Below are positions 18,271 to 27,057 of a stretch of DNA of 64,000 nt, piece by piece. The position numbers were made by a program, and so were the translations under genes. The notes beneath the pieces were generated by a model, which was given only the letters and a program-made list of their open reading frames with translations, was not told the DNA's origin and did no database searches. How positions within the stretch are numbered: the first letter of the stretch is position 1; the number at the start of each line of letters is the position of its first letter. The stretch lies in contig JAKPTB010000010.1 in the NCBI GenBank assembly GCA_029555205.1, positions 1 through 64,000 on the forward strand. Reading direction: 5' to 3'. The stretch is from Bacillota bacterium (GTDB lineage Bacteria > Bacillota > Desulfotomaculia > Desulfotomaculales > Pelotomaculaceae).

Positions 18271-18324
18271 GGGGACGGTTTCTTGACTCAATCTAACCCG
18301 GAATGAGTCCGGGAAACGTCCCCC
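18271..18324. repeat. REP-like palindromic element
   Basis: GGGGACGGTTTC (18271-18282) and GGGAAACGTCCCC (18311-18323) form an imperfect outer stem. GACTCA (18285-18290) and TGAGTC (18304-18309) form an inner stem. Palindromes starting GGGGACGGTT and ending in the complementary CGTCCCC are familiar as dispersed repeats in Bacillota genomes, some linked to REP-type (Y1) transposases. Only one copy lies in this window. Confidence 0.55.
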
Positions 18325-18342
18325 AAAGCTTTTTAATGATTC

Positions 18343-18371
18343 TTGACAAATACCTAGTGATTTAATATGAT
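18343..18371 (+). promoter_or_regulatory. Sigma-A promoter of iscS
   Basis: TTGACA (18343-18348) and TATGAT (18366-18371) are separated by exactly 17 nt. The spacer sequence TACCTAGTGATTTAA is a plausible place for an Rrf2-type operator, but I cannot confirm a motif. Confidence 0.75.
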
Positions 18372-18544
18372 TAAAATGTTCCCCGTTAAAGGCCGTGGTA
18401 AAAACAGGCTCTTTTTCTTTTGCAGAGATACATTAAAAAAGTATATTTAATATACCAAATATTATATTAAAGCGTTTATGTATAGATCCAGGGAGAAGAG
18501 AAACGCTTATTTAAAGAGATACAATAGTACGGGGGGTTTAAGTA

Positions 18545-19714
18545 GTGCGTAGAATTTATTTTGATCACAGTGCCACCACGCCTGTAGACAGGCAGGTTGC
18601 TGATGAAATGTATCGCTATTTGATAGGCGATAAATTCGGCAATCCTTCCAGCCAACATTACTTTGGTTGGTCTATAAAAGAAGCGTTGAAAGAGGCACGT
18701 GAAAAGGTGGCCAGGTCAATTGGGGCAGATCCGTCTGAAATAGTATTTACCAGCGGCGGAACGGAGTCGGACAACATGGCCATCCACGGCGCGGCCTTCA
18801 GCAACCTGAAGAAAGGGAACCACATCATTACCAGCGCAGTTGAGCACCATGCTGTTTTGAACACTGTCAAGGCACTGGGAAAACAGGGCTTTGAGACAAC
18901 TATTCTCCCTGTAGATGCCTACGGTATGGTCCATGTGGAGGATGTGGAAAGGGCGATTACAGACAAGACCATCCTGATTACTATTATGCATGCCAACAAC
19001 GAAGTGGGAACCATCATGCCCATAGCTGAAATTGGCAGATTGGCCAGGGAGCGTAAGATAATTTTCCATGTGGACGCAGTGCAGAGCTTCGGGAAGATTC
19101 CTGTAAAAGTTGATGAGCTTGGGGTAGATTTACTTTCAATTTCCGCTCACAAGGTATACGGGCCAAAAGGGGTCGGCGCGCTGTATATTCGCAAAGGGAC
19201 GCGCTGGAGACAGAGTCTCTTTCATGGAGGCGCCCAGGAGCGCCTGCGTAGGGCTGGCACGGAAAACATTCCGGGTATCATCGGATTGGGAAAAGCTGCA
19301 GAGCTGGCAGTAGAAAACATGGAAGAAGAAAGCCGCCGGCTCACCCGCCTGCGTGACAAAGTTATTCAGGAAATCATGGAGCGCATCCCACATGTCCGGC
19401 TAACCGGTCATCCGGTCCTGCGCCTGCCCAATCACGCCAGTTTCTGCTTTGAATATATCGAGGGTGAGTCCATGCTTTTATACCTGGACATGGAGGGCAT
19501 CGCTGCTTCCAGCGGGTCCGCCTGCACCTCGGGTTCTTTGGAACCCTCTCATGTGCTGCTGGCTATGGGTATCCCGCACGAACTGGCTCATGGAAATTTG
19601 CGGATTACCCTGGGCAAAGATAATACTGAAGAAGATGTGGATTATTTCCTTGAAAAGATTGTACCCATTGTAGAAAAACTACGGGATATTTCACCCTATG
19701 GTGAGACGGACTAA
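18545..19714 (+). CDS. iscS: Cysteine desulfurase (IscS/NifS family)
   Basis: This 389-residue PLP enzyme begins RRIYFDHSATTPVD. The PLP lysine lies in SAHKVYGPKG (Lys203) and the active-site cysteine in SSGSACTSGS (Cys327). The short loop with SGSACTSG is typical of group I (IscS/NifS) enzymes. It transfers sulfur from cysteine for Fe-S clusters and thio-modified tRNA. The GTG start at 18545 follows GGGGGG. No iscU lies directly downstream in this window. Confidence 0.93.
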   Translation: MRRIYFDHSATTPVDRQVADEMYRYLIGDKFGNPSSQHYFGWSIKEALKEAREKVARSIGADPSEIVFTSGGTESDNMAIHGAAFSNLKKGNHIITSAVEHHAVLNTVKALGKQGFETTILPVDAYGMVHVEDVERAITDKTILITIMHANNEVGTIMPIAEIGRLARERKIIFHVDAVQSFGKIPVKVDELGVDLLSISAHKVYGPKGVGALYIRKGTRWRQSLFHGGAQERLRRAGTENIPGIIGLGKAAELAVENMEEESRRLTRLRDKVIQEIMERIPHVRLTGHPVLRLPNHASFCFEYIEGESMLLYLDMEGIAASSGSACTSGSLEPSHVLLAMGIPHELAHGNLRITLGKDNTEEDVDYFLEKIVPIVEKLRDISPYGETD

Positions 19715-19897
19715 GCCGGCCTGCGAGTCAATTTTAACGGCTAACCCAAAAAAGGAGTAACCCCGCTGCACCATACAGGGACTCAGCTCGTAGCCCATAC
19801 CAGACATAATAATAAGCGTAAAAGCGAACCCGGGAATTAGAAAACAGAACAATTCAGTTTAACCTGTTTCTGGAGAAAAATATCAAAACCTGTCCTG

Positions 19898-20584
19898 TTA
19901 CCCTCCAAGGGTGATATCCTGCGTTTCGTACCAGCGGAGTGCCTGATAAAACTGTTCAGGTTCAAAATTGGGCCATAGTTCATCGACCACATAGAAGTCG
20001 GCATAGATGGACTGGACCGGCAGGAACCCGCTGAGTCTTCTGCGCCCACCCCAGCGGACAATCAGATCCACACGGGAGATATCTGCGGATGCGATAAACT
20101 CAATGAGGTTGTGCGGAAGTTCAGAGCCGTTTTCTGTACGGGTAAACCTTAAGGCATGATTTAAATCCCACTTCCAGCCGTAATTGACCAAAAAATTGAC
20201 CCTGATCCGGCCCTGCCCGAAGGTATGCCTCTTCCGGTAGGCAAGAAGTTCGGGAGGAAAAAGCGGGGATGAATAGTCTCCAATCACAAAAAGGGAAGCA
20301 TCTTTGTTTGAAAGCATCCGGACGGCTTCGACACATGCTTTTTGAAAAGCTTTTCTTTGTACCGGCGGGCGCTTTGTGTTATCCTGGGTAAAGCCATAAA
20401 ATGTTAACTCTTCAATCCCCAGGTCAAGGCAAATCTCGTAGAGCCTGAGGCCGGGGTCGAGTCCCTTCTCATAACCGGCTTCCTTAGGTAGTCCTTGACT
20501 CAAGGACCACCTCCTGTTTCCGTCAGGGATAATACCAACATGTCTCGGCAGCCGCCGGAATTTGGGGCGGTCCATGGTTTTCAC
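19898..20584 (-). CDS. Divergent cis-prenyltransferase (UppS-like)
   Basis: The 228-residue protein belongs to the undecaprenyl diphosphate synthase family. It has HVGIIPDGNRRWS near the N-terminus (canonical DGNxRWA), FTQDNTKRP (canonical FSxENWxRP) and VRWGGRRRLSGF followed by ADFYVVDELWPNF. The Asp, the first Arg residues and the LWPxF end are kept, but several usual positions differ. The GHKAG His is Tyr, the NW Trp is Thr, and the RTxGExR glutamate is Arg. It is therefore probably a paralogue with a different chain length or substrate, not the housekeeping UppS. It stands alone, divergent from the cupin gene. Confidence 0.8.
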   Translation of the reverse strand: MKTMDRPKFRRLPRHVGIIPDGNRRWSLSQGLPKEAGYEKGLDPGLRLYEICLDLGIEELTFYGFTQDNTKRPPVQRKAFQKACVEAVRMLSNKDASLFVIGDYSSPLFPPELLAYRKRHTFGQGRIRVNFLVNYGWKWDLNHALRFTRTENGSELPHNLIEFIASADISRVDLIVRWGGRRRLSGFLPVQSIYADFYVVDELWPNFEPEQFYQALRWYETQDITLGG

Positions 20585-20777
20585 CTCATTTAAAGCATTG
20601 ACTGGAGCTTCGACAGAAGATCTATATTATAAGATTTCCCCAAAAATGGATTCATTAGTCTGCCTGTCAGTGACGATCTGCGCTGCAGGCTGTTTTATTT
20701 TCTGCGGTGCCGGAAGGAAAGACAATAGCGTTATCGAAAAATAACAAATATAAGAATAGCAGGGAGGTTTAAGTTAA

Positions 20778-21173
20778 ATGTATGATACATATCATTTTTT
20801 TGAGAGAATAATGGACGGTAAGATGTTTTTCGTCGACCGTGAGGCAAATGTGAAGGATCTGCAGTGGAACCCGCACGCCCAGTTTAAAGGCGTATATTTA
20901 AAACATCTGATTAAGGGAGATTCCACCGGAGGCAAGTTTAGCTACCATTTGGTTAAAATATCGGAAGGCTGTGAAATCGGGGATCACATTCATGAAGGCA
21001 AGTATGAAGTACATGAAGTTGTCGGTGGAGTGGGCAAGGGCGTAATGAACGGGGTGGAAATTGTCTACGAACCGGGAGTAATGGTTGTTGTGCCGGACAG
21101 CGTGGTGCACAAGATCTCCTCAGACAAGGGGAATTTATACATCCTGGCCAAGTTTATACCGGCTTTGCTTTAG
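20778..21173 (+). CDS. Cupin-domain protein
   Basis: The 131-residue protein is a single cupin barrel. The first metal motif is GDHIHEGKYEVHEVVGGVGKG (residues about 73-93, supplying two His and Glu) and the second is the PDSVVHK region. The N-terminal 35 residues include FFVDREANVKDLQWNPHA. Small cupins of this form bind a divalent metal and act as sensors or enzymes; no substrate can be named. GGGAGG precedes the ATG. A hairpin at 21254-21283 probably ends the transcript. Confidence 0.75.
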   Translation: MYDTYHFFERIMDGKMFFVDREANVKDLQWNPHAQFKGVYLKHLIKGDSTGGKFSYHLVKISEGCEIGDHIHEGKYEVHEVVGGVGKGVMNGVEIVYEPGVMVVVPDSVVHKISSDKGNLYILAKFIPALL

Positions 21174-21253
21174 TTGTTTAAAAGGATTTCCCCCTTTACT
21201 TATGGCAATAATTGTTAAATGTAATAAAAGCCATAATATCATGTTTAGAACCA

Positions 21254-21283
21254 GGGGTCTGCAAGGAGATGCAGGCCCTATTT
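21254..21283 (+). terminator. Probable terminator after the cupin gene
   Basis: GGGTCTGCA and TGCAGGCCC form a stem with a small mismatch, followed by TATTTT. Confidence 0.5.
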
Positions 21284-21373
21284 TACGCTTACCGGATCCC
21301 CGGCAACAGGCCCTGGACTATTGTATAAAAAATAACAAAAAGAGTTAAAATACACTAATAAAGGAGGGGTTTC

Positions 21374-21745
21374 GTGAATAAACATCTTACATCTCTGCTC
21401 GTAAAGTTTATTATGATCGGCCTGATTTGTATCATTATCCTGCCTTTATTTGCTCAAATCAGTAGCAGCCAGGCAATCCTGATTGCCGTTGTTCTAACAG
21501 CGGTTGCTTATCTTCTGGGAGATCTGATGATTTTGCCCCGCCACGGAAATAGCACGGCAACTGTAGTGGATGTGGTCCTGGCAGCCGTGGTCATCGGCCT
21601 TTCGGACTGGATGATCAACGGTTTTGTAACCTTAACACCAGCCGGATGGGTATTGTTCCTCGCTGTACTGGCAATAGGTGAATGGTTTTTCCACAAGTAT
21701 CTCAAAAGCAGCCCTGTTCGCGTCGGGGATGCCAAAGAAGAATAA
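21374..21745 (+). CDS. DUF2512 (YndM-like) membrane protein
   Basis: The 123-residue protein has four hydrophobic helices and the family pattern AYLLGDLMILPRHGNSTATVVD (residues about 48-69), which matches DUF2512/YndM proteins of spore-formers. Function is unknown; YndM homologues are linked to sporulation in Bacillus. The start is a GTG at 21374 preceded by GGAGGGG. The terminator at 21815-21838 follows. Confidence 0.75.
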   Translation: MNKHLTSLLVKFIMIGLICIIILPLFAQISSSQAILIAVVLTAVAYLLGDLMILPRHGNSTATVVDVVLAAVVIGLSDWMINGFVTLTPAGWVLFLAVLAIGEWFFHKYLKSSPVRVGDAKEE

Positions 21746-21814
21746 AATCCTAGGGAAAATAAACGCTGAATTAACGAAAAGAGTTCAGCAAAAATGCTTT
21801 TGAACAACGCTGCA

Positions 21815-21838
21815 AACCCGGGGAAGCCCGGGTTTTTT
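21815..21838 (+). terminator. Intrinsic terminator after the DUF2512 gene
   Basis: AACCCGGG and CCCGGGTT form a perfect stem around GAAG, followed by TTTTTT. Confidence 0.85.
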
Positions 21839-21850
21839 CATGTTTCCGCT

Positions 21851-22222
21851 TTATTTTAAACCGAATTTATGATAAATTTTTCTTTTGTAACGGCCCAGGG
21901 CATTGTTTACTTTCCGATTATCCATGAGTAGATCAAACCTGAGTATTTTCTGGGTCAGCTTTTTCGTTAATAGATTGCGTTCATCCTCCTGGTGGCAGTA
22001 GTCAATCAGCTTTTGCAGAGAGACGATCTCTTTTTTTAGCTGAAGTTCTTCGGGCAGTACCCCTGCATTTTTCAGGATTGTATATGCTGCCCGGAGTTCT
22101 TCCGGAACATGGGCAAGGTTATCCAGTTGAAGGGGTTTACCCTTGCAGGGGAGATTGTCCAGTTCGCCTTTCTCTATGGCTTCACGGATTTTGTTCTCAG
22201 CTATGACTTCAAGGATATTCAT
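21851..22222 (-). CDS. DUF1992 / DnaJ-family domain protein
   Basis: The protein starts MNILEVIAENKIREAIEKGELDNLPCKGKPL and continues with PEELRAAYTILKNAGVLPEELQLKKEI, the hallmark of the DUF1992 (YhdN) family, also annotated as DnaJ-related because of a weak J-domain relationship. The function is not established. I place the start at the ATG at 22222, 8 nt after AGGTGA, in preference to the in-frame GTG 12 nt upstream. Confidence 0.82.
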   Translation of the reverse strand: MNILEVIAENKIREAIEKGELDNLPCKGKPLQLDNLAHVPEELRAAYTILKNAGVLPEELQLKKEIVSLQKLIDYCHQEDERNLLTKKLTQKILRFDLLMDNRKVNNALGRYKRKIYHKFGLK

Positions 22223-22426
22223 TGAAAGGTTCACCTTCTAAAAGGTTATTCATTTACCGTCCGGCAGTTGCCTGGGCTGCTATTGTATAATTATTTAGTG
22301 CCGGCGGGCTGAATACCTGCAGGTTTAATAATAAAATTGAAGGAAGTTTTAAAATTCTAAAAAGGAAGTGCTTAACGGCTGGTAGAAGCAATACAACAGT
22401 ACGGAAAAACAAACGGAGGGGTTATT

Positions 22427-23524
22427 GTGAGGATCTTATTTGAGCCGCTTGCTATCGGGGCGGCCCGGTCCCTGGTTGTAAGAAACCGGTTTGTGCGCTC
22501 TGCTACCCATGACTTTATGGGAAATGTGGACGGCAGTCTATCGGACCGGGAATTTGACTTATACCGTACTCTGGCTGTCCATGAGGTGGGCCTGATCATT
22601 ACGGGACACGCCTATGTGCTGCATCCCGAGGGAAGGGTCCGGCCCGGCCAGAACGCCATTTATGATAACAGTTTTATCGAGGGGTACCGGAAGCTGGCCG
22701 GTATTGTCCACGAATATGGCTCCAAGCTGGTATTGCAGATCAACCATGCGGGCAGGCAGGTGGATATACTGACCAAAGAGGATGTCTGGACGCCCGTGGC
22801 GCCCTCGCCGGTGACAAACAGGGTGACAGGTATTACACCCAGAGAAATGACTGAGGGGGAGATCCTGCAGTGGATTGAAGCTTATGCTGCTGCAATGGCC
22901 CGGGCCAAGGCCGCGGGTTGCGACGGCGTCCAGTTGCATATTGCCCATGGCTACGGTTTGTCCCAGTTCATCTCGCCCCACACCAACCGGCGCAGGGACA
23001 TGTGGGGGGGGAGTCTGGAAAACCGCACCCGCATTTTGCGGGAAATTATGTCCCGGGGCCGCCGTCTGGTCGGAGATGATTTTCCTGTGCTAGCCAAACT
23101 TAACACTACAGACGGTTTCGCCGGACCGGAATACCTAACCCTGGAAGATGCCGTAGCTACTGCCAGAATCCTGGAAAGCTGCGGGGTGGACGCAATTGAG
23201 GTCAGCGGCGGCATGAAGGAGGCCGGTGATGTTATGTCCCGCAAAGACATCAACAGCCAGGAACAGGAAGCTTACTTCAGCGGTGCGGCCAGAGCAATCA
23301 AGGCTGCCGTCTCCATACCCGTGATTCTGGTGGGGGGCTTGCGTTCCCTGTCCGTGATGGAGTCCCTTGTCACCGGCGGTGTTGCCGATATGGTCTCCCT
23401 GTGCCGTCCGTTAATCCGGGAGCCGGATTTAATTAGCCGTTTTCGCAACGGACAGGCAAAGTCAGCCTGCAGGTCCTGTAACGCCTGTTTTAACCCCGGG
23501 GGAATCCAGTGTCCCTATAAGTGA
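22427..23524 (+). CDS. Old-yellow-enzyme-type NADH:flavin oxidoreductase with C-terminal Cys cluster
   Basis: The 365-residue protein is a single FMN-binding barrel of the OYE/2,4-dienoyl-CoA reductase group. Key segments are QINHAGRQ, the active-site HIAHGYGLSQFISPHTNRR (His pair), GGSLENRTRI and VGGLRS near the phosphate site. It ends with CRSCNACFNPGGIQC (C-x2-C-x2-C-x7-C), resembling the [4Fe-4S] ligands of dienoyl-CoA and enoate reductases, but lacks their C-terminal FAD/NADH domains. It probably reduces an activated alkene using an external electron donor. The GTG start has GGAGGGG upstream. Confidence 0.85.
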   Translation: MRILFEPLAIGAARSLVVRNRFVRSATHDFMGNVDGSLSDREFDLYRTLAVHEVGLIITGHAYVLHPEGRVRPGQNAIYDNSFIEGYRKLAGIVHEYGSKLVLQINHAGRQVDILTKEDVWTPVAPSPVTNRVTGITPREMTEGEILQWIEAYAAAMARAKAAGCDGVQLHIAHGYGLSQFISPHTNRRRDMWGGSLENRTRILREIMSRGRRLVGDDFPVLAKLNTTDGFAGPEYLTLEDAVATARILESCGVDAIEVSGGMKEAGDVMSRKDINSQEQEAYFSGAARAIKAAVSIPVILVGGLRSLSVMESLVTGGVADMVSLCRPLIREPDLISRFRNGQAKSACRSCNACFNPGGIQCPYK

Positions 23525-23870
23525 AATTTTCATAATCGAAGCTAAAAAGCGCCGCAAACATAATAACCCTTAGGCGACGCTTAAATAATACAGATATTTT
23601 TAAGGAGAATGTATAAAAACCATGACTTTAAGGCACATTAGTCATGTATGCCACTTTATCCGTTTCCTGCTCATCCAGAGCAGGATTTCTTTTTTAAGCT
23701 GATCTTTAACCTGAAAGGCAATAAGGAATTCAGCCAGTAAACTCTCAGCAATTCCGTTTAAATTTTTCCGTTAAAATTTTCTTTCTTAAATTATTATACA
23801 TTCAACAATAAATATTCAATTAAAATATTATAAACTTTTTTCTGATTCAGTTCTGCGAAGTTTTCATTGT
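23525..23870. other. Intergenic region between convergent genes
   Basis: This 346-bp region separates the convergent oxidoreductase and pncB genes. It contains an imperfect hairpin AAGCGCCGC..GGCGACGCTT (23546-23582) and the terminator at 23666-23695; no gene. Confidence 0.55.
23666..23695 (+). terminator. Intrinsic terminator, plus strand
   Basis: CCTGCTC (23666-23672) and GAGCAGG (23678-23684) form a stem followed by ATTTCTTTTTT. Confidence 0.75.
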
Positions 23871-25307
23871 TTAAGCTTCCGGGTCTTCATTAAAATTCCG
23901 GTTGTGCTGCCGGAGCAGGGCCATTTTTGTATTACTCACATGGTCGCTTAAATAAACGGTATAGGTTTCCGGGTTATCCTTGCGCAGGTACTCGGGACGG
24001 AACATAGCCAGCTGTTTTTTGTGGTAACTCCTGATCTCGTCCAGGGAAGGCAGTTGGTAGACTTGTTTACCGCCGCTAAAGACAGGTACAAGCATTTCAA
24101 TAGCTTCAAACCGGTCTGGCTCGAACATGGCACTCCGGTCTTTGCCCCTTATATCTTCATCAATAAAAGCGATATAGTCACCCTCGGTCCAACCCGTGCT
24201 TTTATCCACCATCCGGTAGATTGTTTTTACGCCGGGTGTAGTTACTTTTTCGTAGCTGCCGGATATCTTTATGACCGGCTGGTAACTCCCGTTAGATTCT
24301 TTGGCAACGAGCTTATAGATGCCTCCCAGGGCAGGATCGTCATAGCAGGTTATCACACGGGTGCCGATGCCCCACATATCAATTTTTGCTCCCCGCTTCT
24401 TCAATTCCTCAATCCTGTATTCATCGAGGTCGTTGGAAGCAACGATCTTGACGTAGTTCAAGCCCGCTTCGTCCAGCATCCGGCGCGCTTTGATGGAGAG
24501 GTCGGCCAGGTCGCCGCTGTCCAGACGGATTCCCTTCATCTTTTTGCCGAGTGACTCCAGATATTTCCCGATTTTTATTGCGTTGGGCACACCGCTATTC
24601 AAGGTGTCATAGGTATCCACAAGGAGGATGACATGATCGGGAAAAGCGTCGGCGAAGTTTTTAAAGGCTTCCTCTTCACTGTCATGCTTCTGTACCCAGG
24701 AATGGGCGTGGGTCCCCTTGGTGGGGATACCAAAAAGCTTGCCGGCCATCATGTTCGAAGTGGAATCAAAACCGGCGATGTAGGTTGCCCTCGCTCCCCA
24801 GAGCGCGGCGTCCGCCTCTTGAGCTCTTCTCATACCGAATTCCATAAGGATATCATCGGGGGCCACCTGCCTGACCCTTGCCGCTTTGGTAGCTACCAGA
24901 GTCTGGTAGTTCATAAAGTTCAGAATGGCCGTTTCCACCAACTGGGCTTCCAGTAGCCTTGCCTCTACCTGGACAAGAGGTTCGCCGGGAAAAACAAGGC
25001 TGCCCTCACGGACCGCTCTGATATTCCCTGTAAACCGGAATTTTCTCAACTCCTCAAAGAAAGCAGGGTCGTAGTTTTCCTCCTGGCTTGCCAGATAAGC
25101 TATGTCGTCCTCATTGAAACGCAGGTTGTTAATGTAGCCGACGATTCTCTCAAGTCCGGCAAAAACCGCAAAGCCGTTGTCGAAAGGTTGTTTTCTAAAA
25201 AAAGCTTCAAAAACGCTTTTCTTATTATGAACGCCCTTTTTCCAGTAGGCATACATCATGTTTACCTGGTACTTATCTGTGTTTAAGGTCAAATTCTCCT
25301 GCAGCAA
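23871..25307 (-). CDS. pncB: Nicotinate phosphoribosyltransferase
   Basis: The 478-residue protein has the family start LNTDKYQVNMMYAYW, the phosphorylatable histidine region PTKGTHAHSW (His200/His202) and the substrate motifs RLDSGDLADLS and IVASNDLDE. It converts nicotinate and PRPP to nicotinate mononucleotide in NAD salvage. The start is a TTG at 25307 with GAGGTG upstream. It stands alone, convergent with the flavin oxidoreductase gene. Confidence 0.93.
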   Translation of the reverse strand: MLQENLTLNTDKYQVNMMYAYWKKGVHNKKSVFEAFFRKQPFDNGFAVFAGLERIVGYINNLRFNEDDIAYLASQEENYDPAFFEELRKFRFTGNIRAVREGSLVFPGEPLVQVEARLLEAQLVETAILNFMNYQTLVATKAARVRQVAPDDILMEFGMRRAQEADAALWGARATYIAGFDSTSNMMAGKLFGIPTKGTHAHSWVQKHDSEEEAFKNFADAFPDHVILLVDTYDTLNSGVPNAIKIGKYLESLGKKMKGIRLDSGDLADLSIKARRMLDEAGLNYVKIVASNDLDEYRIEELKKRGAKIDMWGIGTRVITCYDDPALGGIYKLVAKESNGSYQPVIKISGSYEKVTTPGVKTIYRMVDKSTGWTEGDYIAFIDEDIRGKDRSAMFEPDRFEAIEMLVPVFSGGKQVYQLPSLDEIRSYHKKQLAMFRPEYLRKDNPETYTVYLSDHVSNTKMALLRQHNRNFNEDPEA

Positions 25308-25788
25308 ACCTGTTTCACCTCAAAATAAATAATTTTAGAAACCCCGGACTTATCCCGGAAAGTTTCGACTATATTAAATACGTTCCTGTGCCGCTGATTA
25401 CCTTCTTTATTACTATAGAAATTCACAAAACTCTCAAATACAGCTTCAAGGCTCGAAACTTGTAAGTACTGTACTTGATTAACAGGATTTGGATAACAAC
25501 AAACCATATAAATCTATCAATATGCGACTTCTCTGCCATTAATTGAACGGCTCAATAAAAATTTCATCATTTACGTCTATTTCAGGGCCAGTGAATAGTT
25601 TTATTTTCTAAGAATAATAGTATTCAGTAATTTGTTAGAAGTGATTGCAGCTAAGGCGGGAAGTTTTACAATATAGACCTCTTCACAAGTTTTATTTATA
25701 CCCCTTTGTCCTGTAAAATATCATATAATAAGGTGCCCTGGAAACTAATAAGGTGCCCTGGAAACGTCCTAATAATGGAGGAATATCT
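25308..25788. other. Intergenic region upstream of pncB and the DUF3006 gene
   Basis: About 480 bp separating divergent genes. Apart from the tandem repeat at 25726-25765 I see no gene, riboswitch or clear promoter. Confidence 0.5.
25726..25765 (+). repeat. Perfect tandem duplication of 20 bp
   Basis: The unit TAATAAGGTGCCCTGGAAAC occurs twice with no spacer (25726-25745 and 25746-25765). It ends 23 nt before the start codon at 25789, so it lies in the 5' untranslated region. The identity of the copies suggests a recent duplication. Confidence 0.9.
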
Positions 25789-25989
25789 ATGTTTATAATT
25801 GACCGCTTTGAAAATGATTGGGTTGTTCTGGAATCCGGCCGGAAAACCTTTCGCCTGCCCCGGCAACTTGTACCGCCGGAGGCCATGGAAGGGGATGTGC
25901 TCAAGATCGTGGTGAGCATAGATGCCGGCGCTACAGCGAAGATAAAAGAGAATATCCGCACGCTGGCAGAACGGCTTTTTAAGGAGTGA
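25789..25989 (+). CDS. DUF3006 protein
   Basis: The 66-residue protein starts MFIIDRFENDWVVLE and contains the DUF3006 pattern of a short beta-rich domain ending in a charged helix. GGAGG lies 7 nt before the ATG. DUF3006 genes commonly lie next to ComEC-like metallo-beta-lactamase genes, as here, where the next frame starts within 10 nt of the stop. Confidence 0.8.
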   Translation: MFIIDRFENDWVVLESGRKTFRLPRQLVPPEAMEGDVLKIVVSIDAGATAKIKENIRTLAERLFKE

Positions 25990-25997
25990 CTACAGCA

Positions 25998-26918
25998 ATG
26001 ACCTGCCTGAAAAGAATAATCTTATTTGTCCTGGCTCTCCTCTTACTGGCCGGCTGTGCCGCTAATAAACCTGCAGTCCCTCCCGGGAAGGGGGACGAAG
26101 GGATGGAGCTTATTCCCCATTCCGGGGAATCATCCCCCGGACCGCAACGGTTGCCGGCTGAGATGAAAGTCCATTTCCTGGATGTCGGGCAGGGTGACTC
26201 GATCCTGATCCAGTTTCCTGACGGCCGGAATATGCTTGTGGACGCCGGGGGAAACGATGATGCTTCCACGGTTGTCAGCTACTTGAAAAAAACGGGCGTC
26301 AAAAGGCTGGATTATCTGATCGGCACTCATCCTCATGAGGACCACATCGGTTCTCTGGATACGGTCATAAACAGTTTCCAAATTGGTGAAGTATTCATGC
26401 CCAAAGTGACGCACACGACCCGGACTTTCCTTGATGTCCTGGAGGCTATAGACAGGAAGGGGCTCCAGATCAGGCCGGCCAAGGCCGGGGTGAGCATCAT
26501 GGAGGACGGCCTGCTGGCAGCGAGGATCCTGGCGCCATGCGGGGAGGATTATGACGACCTTAACGATTATTCTGCGGTTATCATGCTCACCTGCGGAGAG
26601 GTGTCCTTCCTCTTGACCGGTGATGCGGAAGCGTTGTCAGAAAAGGAAATACTAGCAAGCGGAGCCTCAGTAAAAGCCGGTGTGCTGAAAGTAGGCCACC
26701 ACGGGAGTAATTCATCAACATCAGCCGCCTTTTTAAAGGCCGTTGGACCCAGGTATGCCGTGATCTCTGTAGGAGCTGATAATGATTACAGCCACCCGCA
26801 TCAGGTTATCCTGGACAGATTGAAGAAACAAGATGTTGAAGTGATCCGGACAGATAAGCAGGGGACAGTGGTTTTCACGACAGATGGGAAAGAACTATCT
26901 TTTACGACAGAAAACTGA
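25998..26918 (+). CDS. ComEC/Rec2-like metallo-beta-lactamase-fold lipoprotein
   Basis: The protein has a lipoprotein signal peptide (LLLLAGCAA, Cys near residue 18) and an extracytoplasmic MBL-fold hydrolase domain: HFLDVGQGDSILIQFPDGRNMLVDAGG, THPHEDHIG, LTGDAE and KVGHHGSNSSTS, with the closing HPH near residue 270. This is the soluble domain of ComEC, here without the membrane competence domain. Stand-alone versions are thought to be secreted nucleases or phosphodiesterases. The ATG at 25998 is preceded by AAGGAG; an in-frame GTG at 25986 overlaps the upstream stop. Confidence 0.88.
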   Translation: MTCLKRIILFVLALLLLAGCAANKPAVPPGKGDEGMELIPHSGESSPGPQRLPAEMKVHFLDVGQGDSILIQFPDGRNMLVDAGGNDDASTVVSYLKKTGVKRLDYLIGTHPHEDHIGSLDTVINSFQIGEVFMPKVTHTTRTFLDVLEAIDRKGLQIRPAKAGVSIMEDGLLAARILAPCGEDYDDLNDYSAVIMLTCGEVSFLLTGDAEALSEKEILASGASVKAGVLKVGHHGSNSSTSAAFLKAVGPRYAVISVGADNDYSHPHQVILDRLKKQDVEVIRTDKQGTVVFTTDGKELSFTTEN

Positions 26919-27057
26919 GCCAACTTTGACGAAAATAACAGTTAGTAAAAGGCCGAAGGTCTAATTTTGAGAAAAATGTTGATAAATATCGGAATATTAC
27001 AAAAGGATTTTAAATGTTTTTGACGAATACAATGGGTAAGGTGGGAGGGGGTATTAT

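Larger units (their letters stand above)
18229..18544 (+). other. Intergenic region between the Rrf2 regulator and iscS
   Basis: This 316-bp gap holds the REP-like hairpin at 18271-18324 and the iscS promoter at 18343-18371. No gene is present. Confidence 0.6.

Noticed and set aside
20562-20744. 60-codon plus-strand frame between the prenyltransferase and cupin genes
   Set aside because: Overlaps the start of the divergent gene, lacks a ribosome site and resembles no protein.
25681-25765. CRISPR-like array
   Set aside because: The two units are directly adjacent with no spacers, so this is a simple tandem duplication.
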